From: Bretschneidera sinensis
Taxonomy: Eukaryota; Streptophyta; Magnoliopsida; Brassicales; Akaniaceae
Direction: 5' to 3'
DNA: 64,000 nt
Assembly: GCA_023935145.1 (NCBI GenBank)
Contig: CM043698.1
Location: 62,187,501 to 62,251,500 of the forward strand
How positions within the stretch are numbered: position 1 is the stretch's first letter; every line of letters begins with the position of its first letter. The translations under genes were made by a program, and so were the position numbers. Positions 56,297-64,000 of this stretch are shown one piece after another. Under the pieces are notes generated by a model. It was not told where the DNA came from and searched no databases. It worked only from the letters and a program-made list of their open reading frames with translations.

Positions 56297-56744
56297 GAAG
56301 TAATCGTGGTGGGTCTATATGTTCAAAAACATAAGGTCCTACAGTATTGGATGTAGCCATTCAAAGAACTGCAAGAAAAGATCACTGAAATAGATATTTG
56401 GATCATATGAGCTGTCTTTGCCTAGTATTAGTTTGTTATATCAGAAAAGATCGCTTGTTTTGATATATATGTCCACCAATTTCTTGCTTTTTATATCAGA
56501 AAGCATTGTCACATGGGCTGATAAGTTAATTGTTTGTGTCTTCGCCTAAGGCACTGATCAAAAGTTTTAACAATTATGTAGCATAGTGACATATCATCCT
56601 CTAAGCAGCTATAAGCAAATTATTATTATTATTTTTTAAGTCCCTACCGTGTAATTTCACAATCAACTGGCCAGAATACAATGTTATATTTCATCTGGGC
56701 CATCATTGTTTGTTTCATTGCATGGTATGCCTTAAAAAGTTGAG

Positions 56745-56870
56745 AGACAAAACCATGTGATTCATCACAACATGTCTTTATTAAACAGATCTCATTTAGT
56801 TGCCTCTTTTGTCTGTCAATCCAGTAATTATAATGGATTAGAGTGTTTCTCTATACATACCCCTATTCAA
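56745..56870 (+). promoter_or_regulatory. Promoter relic of the divergent SAUR, copy 2
   Basis: AGACAAAACCATGTGAT (56745-56761), an ACATGTCT word, GTTGCCTCTTTTG and a degenerate TATA region near 56852 parallel 13075-13202. No SAUR coding sequence follows. Confidence 0.55.
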
Positions 56871-57137
56871 AGGATAGCCATCCAGTGCCAACGTGTTTCT
56901 TACTTTTCTTAGTTTACAGAAACATTTCCGCCATTCAGTACTCTTAAAAGCAATAAAATTTATCAAGTCAACTCTAAGCAAACTTTACGACGTGTTCTTT
57001 TGTTTACAGAAAATACATCAAAGCTTTCAAAGATGGTTCATGGAGGAAACCTTGTGGATCTGCATAGGAAGATATATATGTCTTTGTTGTGAGATATATG
57101 TAAGCAATATTATGCTGCTTGTTTCATCCTTTCACTA

Positions 57138-57147
57138 AAACTTCACA

Positions 57148-57195
<48 letters not shown>

Positions 57196-57200
57196 AGTTT
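57138..57200. repeat. (AT)21 microsatellite flanked by inverted arms
   Basis: About 42 bp of AT dinucleotides (57150-57191) lie between AAACTTCAC (57138-57146) and its exact complement GTGAAGTTT (57192-57200). The whole could extrude as a cruciform. Confidence 0.85.
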
Positions 57201-60200
57201 CTGGATTAGAACACTGATTCAGATTCATTTTGGCCTATTTTCAAAAAATACTTGAAACTTCATATTCACAGCAATACAACACAACAAATAAGATATATAT
57301 TCTTAGTCATAAGATAAAGTTGGACAACATATACAGGTTCAATGATAAAAATCCATCATCTTCATAATTTTAGATGAAATCATTCTTTAATGTGGTAGAA
57401 CTATTAGACCAAGTTGCATCCTCTTCGGTTTGATTTTATTGTACAATATATCAAGTTCAGAAACATTACTTAATCTAAAATCATAAGAAATATAAGAGTC
57501 CAGTAAATAAATTCCTCTATTTAACCCGTCAACTGATTATGACGTAAAACGCTAGCGGAAGAAAGAAATAGGAAGAAAAACTGTGTCTCAATCCTCAATA
57601 AACTCTCACGAAGAGAAAAGAAACCCTAATTTTATTCAGTAATAATAATAATCTCTAATATTACATCGCTTCCTTATAAGTTAAAGTAAAAAAGAAAAGG
57701 AAAATGGAAATTAGGCAAATACAAAATAAGAAATTTCCCAAAAACTGAAAACTGCTAAATTGGAGGCCTAAACGTCATTTTTTGGCTAAAATCCTGCCAC
57801 ACTGATTACAAATGAATAAGGTTTTGCTCAGTGGCCCGTTACCAATCAGACTAGGGTCTCCGGAGCCCGATCCGGGCTGACACGTAAAACGATGTAAACC
57901 GTACCCTTAGATTTGGAGCGATCCAACCGTTCTAGGTATCTGTTCTGCTTTGTCTACTTGTTCTGCATCAGATTACCTCTAAATTTCTATTTTCATCAAA
58001 ACACTAAACTAAAAAGTCCCAACTTTTAACAGAGTGAGATTATACATGCCTCAAACCACTAAAAAGTAAATATACAAAAAAAAAGGACCTATTTTTCTAA
58101 ACCCCAATTTTTTAAACCCTAAATCCTCCCATAAACCCTAACCATCGCAAGAACTCTACACACAAGCCTTAAATTTTCCTTCAAATTCATAAACCCTAAA
58201 TTAACTTTCTCGATTACTTCAAGTTCTAAATCAAGAATCTTCGAACATTCATCTACTACACACAACAACAAAAAATCTTAGGGCATCCACACCATGCGTG
58301 GAAATCTCTATGCATTTGGATAAATTCAGTAATTAGTTCCTTCCTACAAATGCAAAAAGATCGAATCATCAAAAGGTTAGTATTTTAATTATCTAATTCA
58401 AATCGTAAACATGATAATTTTTTATGAACCTCAGTGAAATAGTTACTTGATGCATGTTTTAAGAATTTTATCTCGTACATCATGTAGAAATAGTCTTAGG
58501 TTCGTTCAATTTTTGTATGCTATATGGATTAGGGTTTTTACATCTAAACAATTAAATAAAATAACATGTCATTCTTAGGATTATTTACATGTTATTTAGA
58601 TTAGGGTTTGCATAAATTTTCGTTATCAAAATCGCATCATAAACCAGCCGAAAACGGGTTTTCAACCGAAAACTCGAATATACCACACCTGTAGCAAGGG
58701 CGGTCGGCTTCTCACTGAGGCCAAAAACTTGAATATACCCCATAGCTTGATCGATCAAGTCATATCTAGATCGGATCAAATAACCTAACACCTATTTTTC
58801 GTTTTCGTGATTTTTCGCTTCTTTTTGATATTTTGTTATTATAACTTTTGGACTAATGTATTTTCTTTATTTCTTAGATAAATTTCCTGTTTTGATTATT
58901 TTATTTTGTTTATTTGTATCTTTAGTTTAATTGTCATGCATAATTATTATCTCTTATTTGCTATAATCTATGCTTTGTTGATTTGAGTGATATAATTTGT
59001 TATTTGCATTAGATTGTATGTTAGTGTGTGGTGAGAATAATATAAAATAATCGTTAAATGTTTTTCCAAGAACACGAGGGCTAGTTAGGTATTAACCTAG
59101 GCGAGAAGGGATGTTTTAATTCCTTCTTCTCCCATACACTAATTTTTTACTATGAATCTCTTGCAGGACAAGATAAGGGATTTTGGCCCCTTGCAAGGTT
59201 AAATGGTAACTCGAAATTTATCTGTTGTTATTGCTTTGTATTTGGATGACTTGTCTCTCGGAAAATATCTCTCGGTAAGACCTAACGCCATAAACAGTAA
59301 GGTAGTTGCTAGTTGTATAACACTTAAAAGCACAACTACGATGGGGCCTCCTTACTACTCATAAAGGGTTATGTTAGACCTAATAAATTGATCTAATCCT
59401 TCCATATGCCAACCCACTTCGAGTCACACCCTCGCTTATTCATTATTTGTTGAAGGGAATGACTTTAGGTTTTTAAGCTCAGAGTCATGGAGTATCAGCA
59501 AAAAGGTGCAGTACCTACCCAAGAAAAGTTCAAATCTCATTCACTCATCATAAAAAATAGCAGTTGAGCATCATTGCCTAGGTCCGATATAATTTATAGA
59601 AAACAAATTAAACTTAAGTTTAGGATCTACCTGCGATTCGATGAAACTTGTAGTTGAAGGTAGCTTCAAATGGTGGCTAACAAAGGGGAAACAATAGCTA
59701 CAATGGACATGGCAACACAATGATGGAGCAGTGTGGTATGAGTGGTGGTGATGATGACGTGAGGGTGGTTCTAGTCGTAGCTCACAACGGGGGAAGAGGT
59801 GTAGCGGCTCGTTGAATGGAAGAGTCAGAGTTTTTTTGAGTTGATTTTAGAGCAAGGAGAGATAGAGGTTTGGGAGTGGTGAGGAAGATGGGGGATATTC
59901 AGGTTTTTGAAAGATGGGAGTCAAGAGGGCTTTTTGCGGCAAAAAAGAGTAGAAAAAGATCTTGGGTATAGTTTTTTTTTTGGAAATGCCCCTTCTAGCC
60001 CCTTTTATTCTTGTAGTTGATTTTTTCTTTTTAAGATTTCCTTTTATGTAATAGTTGGCCCCTTTCAAGACCTCATTCATTGTTTATGGTATTGTTTTGG
60101 AGTTGTTTAAATTCAACTTAAATCATTAAAATTTAGTTTTTAACTCTAAAAACTTTAAATTTTGATGATTATATTGCATTTAAGCAAATGTTCAAATAAT

Positions 60201-61944
60201 CCTTATATATGAAGGATTTGCTCTAGACTATCCTTTTAGATTATCCACATAATATTCCTTTTTTAAAATTTAAAAATATAGAGAAGTTCCTAAGCAATGG
60301 AAAACCTTGGTCTGACAATGAAACAAAAGGGAGTCTTTTATTGCATGATGGTTGACTTCACCTGTAAAGAAAAAGAAAACATATTAAAAAGAGGTTAAAT
60401 AAACATAAAGGTAATTAGCTAGACAGGCTTGACGAACATAGTGAGTAGACAAGCCTTATTGAAGAAACAATGATCTCTTCAAGATTTTTCTTTTCGAAAG
60501 ATATGAGATTAGAGAGCAATTAAGTATTGTTTCAAGTATTATTCATGTAACAGACCAAAGCACGCCAATTATAAATTCATTAAAGCGGAATGGTTGATAA
60601 TGATTAAGTTGGGTAAAACACTAATAAGCAGAAGCGACTTGATATTCATATTTAATTGAACGATGCACACATACAAATTAATGAAATAAAATAAACAAAA
60701 ATTAAGTAAAGTGAGTAAACACATAAGATTTACATGATTCGACACAATCTTGTTTATATCCACAAAAAAGAATAACTCATTCTAAATATAAGGAAATTAC
60801 ATTGAGTTTTTATTGTTGATGATTTTCAAAATAAACATGGTTTTTAAGTTTGAGATATTTTAGAAAATCAAAAGAAATAAGAAAATGAAAAAGAAAGACA
60901 AATTTTGGTTTTTGAGAGTTGATACGATTGATTGTAAGTTTCATACAATCGACTGGATGGAAGGAAGAAAGTTCTTGGAATTCTCTGTAACTTTTTAAGT
61001 TGACTAAAAACATGATCCAGTAAACTGAATGTTCAAAAATTTCGAATTTTGATAACGTTTTATTATAGATGAATGTGAAAAAAAATGTCATTTGTGAATG
61101 AACAATTGGAACAACAAGAGAGAGATAGGGACATTTAGTCGGCTTTGGGAAGAAAAAGGGACTCATAGCTTTAGGATGGTTTGTGCTTATTGCAGTCCTC
61201 TGTTAAACATTTGTATTTAAGTATTTGTGGATCTGATTTCCTTTTGGTGATAAAAAATGTTTAAATAAAAATAATGGTGTTTGTATCAACATTGTTCGAT
61301 TGTCGAGGGTCAGACACATGCAGTTGAAATGTGACCTACAAATTGGGTAGGATTATTAATTTGGAAACCCAGATTTTATTTTTGATGAAATAGAACTTCC
61401 TAAAAGCAAAAGAGTACACCTGTCTGAGGAAACTTGTTGCCATAACTGCAATTAGCTCCTTGAATGTGGTAAGTGGTAATGTGGGTAAAATAGAATCTTC
61501 GAGTTTGCAACGAAGAGAAAGACAAGTTCAATTTTATCCCAAAAGATAGCATATCTCCGTTTTGATTTCCTGGAACAGGGGTGTGATTTGAAGATTTAAC
61601 CCATATGTAAGATACTGGCAAATAAATCATAAGACAAAGTTCGCTTTAAAGTGCTGCAAACAGAATTTGATTCTCAAATTGTCATGCTCTATTGAACTTT
61701 TGTAAAGCAGAACTAAACTTATTTGGGAGTGTAAACTGAAAAATTATCAATTAACTGATGTTCTAACTTTATAATATATCGGAAATGCAGGAAAAACTGC
61801 ATTAGCTTCTAATAGTAGTAACTTTGTCCATATGCAGACAATTGCAGTTCAATTTGATCTTCTTTCTCAAAAAGCAAGTATGTACACAAAATAACAAACT
61901 TGTCTCTTCTGATTTATCCTGAGACAGTCATATATTTGTATACA
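57201..61944. other. Intergenic DNA, no gene supported
   Basis: About 4.7 kb without a recognisable gene. A possible solo LTR lies at 57534-57970. Around 58080-58210 there are several AAACCCTAA words of interstitial telomere-like or promoter (telo-box) kind. Short minus-strand ORFs, such as one near 60810-61166, have no family resemblance. Confidence 0.5.
57534..57970 (-). repeat. Possible solo LTR
   Basis: On the minus strand it begins TGATGCAGAACAAG and ends GTCATAATCA. Between lie a TATA-like CTTATAAGGAAGC and, some 60 bp later, a poly(A)-signal-like GAATAAAAT, a U3-R-U5-like order. No second LTR, primer site or target duplication was found, so this is tentative. Confidence 0.3.
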
Positions 61945-62232
61945 TCAAATTTCATTCAAGCAAAAAGTGAGATCAATGAAGATGTCTTCAGTGCAAGGAA
62001 TTGTTAGACCACCCATTGGATGATCGTAGCCAAATTCGTCCTCTGCCTTGCACAACAACTCTTGAAATGAAGGCTGACTTAAGAACGATATTGGAATTAT
62101 AAATCTCTTCTTTTGGCTGTCTCCAACATAAACTGCAAAGTATCCTTTCGGAACATCTAAGGGTGTTGGTTTATTTCTAGAGAAACTTGATCTGCGAAGA
62201 ATCTGTTTCGCACCAGGCAAGTGGATAGCCAT
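61945..62232 (-). CDS. SAUR family protein (6B/ARG7-like), intact
   Basis: A complete 95-residue single-exon SAUR. It begins [17 protein letters not shown], and the domain includes [54 protein letters not shown] and [14 protein letters not shown]. It lies outside the duplicated blocks and is less similar to them, with a shorter N-terminal linker. The expected role is the same as for 12028-12342: auxin-induced growth promotion through PP2C-D inhibition. A TATA box lies about 130 bp upstream and the shared motif about 230 bp upstream. Confidence 0.95.
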   Translation of the reverse strand: MAIHLPGAKQILRRSSFSRNKPTPLDVPKGYFAVYVGDSQKKRFIIPISFLSQPSFQELLCKAEDEFGYDHPMGGLTIPCTEDIFIDLTFCLNEI

Positions 62233-62359
62233 TGTTATATTATGATCACTCTAGAAGATGATGAAGATTTCAATGACTTAAGAAGAGAGAAGGAGGAAGC
62301 TTTTGCTAGTAGAGAATGTGAGGGCTTGGTTTGGTTGTGGACATAATGTGTATGTGTGT

Positions 62360-62371
62360 GTATATATACAG
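62360..62371 (-). promoter_or_regulatory. TATA box of the SAUR at 61945-62232
   Basis: The minus strand reads TGTATATATACACAC, preceded by CTTTTATC, nearly the same wording as the core promoter of the SAUR at 12342 (TTTTATCTATATATAC). Confidence 0.6.
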
Positions 62372-62461
62372 ATAAAAGAATTTGGCAAATTTTTTTAAAT
62401 GTGGAGTGAGTGGTGTAGAGGCATTTGGGTAGATTTGTTGGAAGGCATAACCATTTGAAGG

Positions 62462-62485
62462 ATCACATGGTCTTGTTTTCCAACT
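62462..62485 (-). promoter_or_regulatory. SAUR upstream motif
   Basis: All 24 positions match 12567-12590 (minus AGTTGGAAAACAAGACC then ATGTGAT), although the sequence on both sides differs. This is strong evidence for a conserved element. Confidence 0.7.
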
Positions 62486-63600
62486 TATCATCCAATATTT
62501 GGTGGTGAGAGAGACTGCATTTTTGTTGGAAAACATTATATCCAACATTTTTCCACGAGAACAACCTACTATGGACCCACTTGAAATCAAAGAGATTTGG
62601 CAAGAAGAAAGCATTCTGAATATTACAGGGTGACTGCCTATACATTCTGAAAATTTTCACTCACTAGACCTGCAGAGACTGCAATTTAGTACAGTCCTTT
62701 ACCAAAATCATTGGCATTTGTTGGTTTAGCTCATTAATTTGCAAGACAAACCCTTGTGAAGTGCATGTGAAGTATGTCCTACTACTATTCCCTATCAAAA
62801 CCCAATCTCCATTTTCAAAATCACCAAATTGCAAATAAATGGAAAAAACAATCATTAGTAGCAGCAATCTCCATTTTTTCCGTCTTGTCCCCACTTTAAT
62901 TTTCTTCATTGACAAAAGTTAAGAGGGAGCAACAATATAAGGTAGTCCCATCAAAGTTCCAGTAAATGTGGCCAGTTTGACAACTGGACTCTGCATTTAT
63001 AGTGAATCCAATTGACAAATGATATATATAGATGATCAATCAGGATTAAGTTGTTGTAATCTGTTGATTAAATTTCTTCCTTTCCATCTCTACTTACTCT
63101 GTGCATAAACGTTAATGTGTTACATATCTATCACTGATCAGTTCCCTCTCTCTAATCTGAGCTTAACAATTAACACCTTGAATTTCACCGGCGATGTACT
63201 TGTTGATGATCTAAGAATTGGTAGAACGATCAAGTACATGATTTTCAAGGCAATAGTTCTACTTAGGAGTTTCCCCTCATTTCTTCCCAATTACAATCTG
63301 CTATAGTATATTATTTCGAATCAAATCTCCCCTTATCTGTTTGGCAATTGCTCGCTCGACCAGCTCTCAGCATCACTCAAATTGGTAAGTCATATGGCCT
63401 CGGACATGTTTCCTTGATTTTTTTCCCCTCTTCAAAAATCTTGGCATCATAATTTTCCGCAACCATGCTTGGTTTCTCGATCGTCGCCTTGTTGAATTTT
63501 CTTCTGGATGATTTTATGCATTTAGCATGTCTATTTTTTGGGGTGTCTACTGCTATGACTAAGAGTTTGCTACTTTTATTCTTCTTCTATATCTTAAACT
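62486..63600. other. Intergenic DNA, no gene seen
   Basis: No supported coding sequence or repeat pair. Confidence 0.5.
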
Positions 63601-64000
63601 GCTATGAATAATAGTAACAGGCGTTTGACATCTCCCACTCGAACAGAGGGAACGAAATTATAGAAATCCTTTCAATGATATATTCATACAAATCCATAAG
63701 GATCACTATAGAAGTAGAATACTCAAACAACATTTGATAGAAAATTAGGAATGTACTTTGTTTGAGATCCATTCTAAGATGTGTAGCGGAATTGCAACAA
63801 GGAATCCTTTTTAATTGGCACAGATACTTCCCCTTCCTGATTCCATTATAGCATGTAAAACTATAGAGAAGAAAGTTGTGTTCTTTCTAGAGAAATTTGT
63901 GTCTTAAAATCGAAAGGGGATTTAGCCATCTTTTTACATAGTGATTCATAGCCTCACTCATCACAAGCTCAATATCCACTATAACCTACACTAACTAGTT
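63601..64000 (-). other. Possible edge of another copia element
   Basis: GCGTTTGACATCTCCCACTC near 63622-63641 resembles a copia polypurine tract next to an LTR end on the minus strand (GAGTGGGAGA then TGTCAAACGC). The same wording flanks the LTR at 15575. The partner LTR would lie beyond the window. No pol sequence is recognised here. Confidence 0.25.

Larger units (their letters stand above)
47180..56948. repeat. SAUR-containing duplicated block, copy 2 (interrupted)
   Basis: The left part (47180-48400) matches 8860-10070 and the right part (54068-56948) matches 10070-13280, in the same order. Between them lie about 500 bp without counterpart plus the element at 48501-53657. The alignment ends at CTCTTAAAA, where copy 1 enters the SAUR relic. 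Confidence 0.8.

Noticed and set aside
58080..58210. AAACCCTAA words as an interstitial telomere
   Set aside because: Only scattered, non-tandem copies separated by unrelated sequence. A true telomeric tract would be continuous.
60810..61166. 118-residue minus-strand ORF rich in Phe/Leu/Lys
   Set aside because: No recognisable domain, biased composition expected in AT-rich DNA, and no promoter or splice support.

Overview
This window looks like nuclear DNA of a eudicot plant, probably a woody species with many retrotransposons, though no species can be named from it. It is AT-rich and gene-poor. The recognisable host genes are a fragment of a WAT1/EamA-type transporter and a cluster of SAUR (small auxin-up RNA) loci of the 6B/ARG7-like kind. 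Almost everything else is LTR retrotransposon, in places nested two deep.

Layout. 1-4240: first exon of a WAT1-related transporter (minus, 705-911) and AT-rich intergenic DNA. 4241-7940: decayed Ty1/copia element with gag, protease and integrase but no reverse transcriptase, ending in an inverted piece of its own LTR. About 8860-13280: first copy of a duplicated block holding an intact SAUR (12028-12342, minus) and a 3'-terminal SAUR relic (13281-13367, plus). 14913-20312: a SAUR split by a 4.84 kb copia element (15167-20007) that landed on its start codon. 21877-22158: SAUR pseudogene. 22486-46656: a decayed Tat-lineage Ty3/gypsy element (gag, protease, RT, RNase H, archaeal-type RNase H, integrase and an antisense ORF) carrying a short non-autonomous Athila-like element (24746-28248) and a fairly well preserved minus-strand Athila-like element (33479-43234). 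About 47180-56948: second copy of the SAUR block, opened by a coding-free Tat-like element (48501-53657). Its SAUR (55711-56020) has a 2-bp frameshift. 57000-61944: intergenic DNA. 61945-62232: a second intact SAUR (minus). 62233-64000: promoter and intergenic DNA.

How it fits together. Comparing loci gives a relative history. A SAUR array expanded by local duplication. Old insertions (a solo LTR and a low-complexity interspersed repeat) are shared by both block copies, so they predate the large duplication. The Tat element, its coding-free relative and the copia element came later, and the Athila-like elements entered the Tat element last. Of seven SAUR or SAUR-promoter loci, two still encode complete proteins. 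All recognisable SAUR loci share a promoter layout: a TATA box about 110-130 bp before the ATG and, at most loci, a CATGTG-containing motif about 200-250 bp before it.

Most striking are the promoter block that is identical between two SAUR paralogues of which one is coding-dead, the copia insertion at a SAUR ATG, and the autonomous/non-autonomous Tat pair sharing LTR, 3' end and a 48/49-bp tandem repeat. I found no CRISPR, rRNA or tRNA gene and no clearly new protein system. All identities are hand readings.
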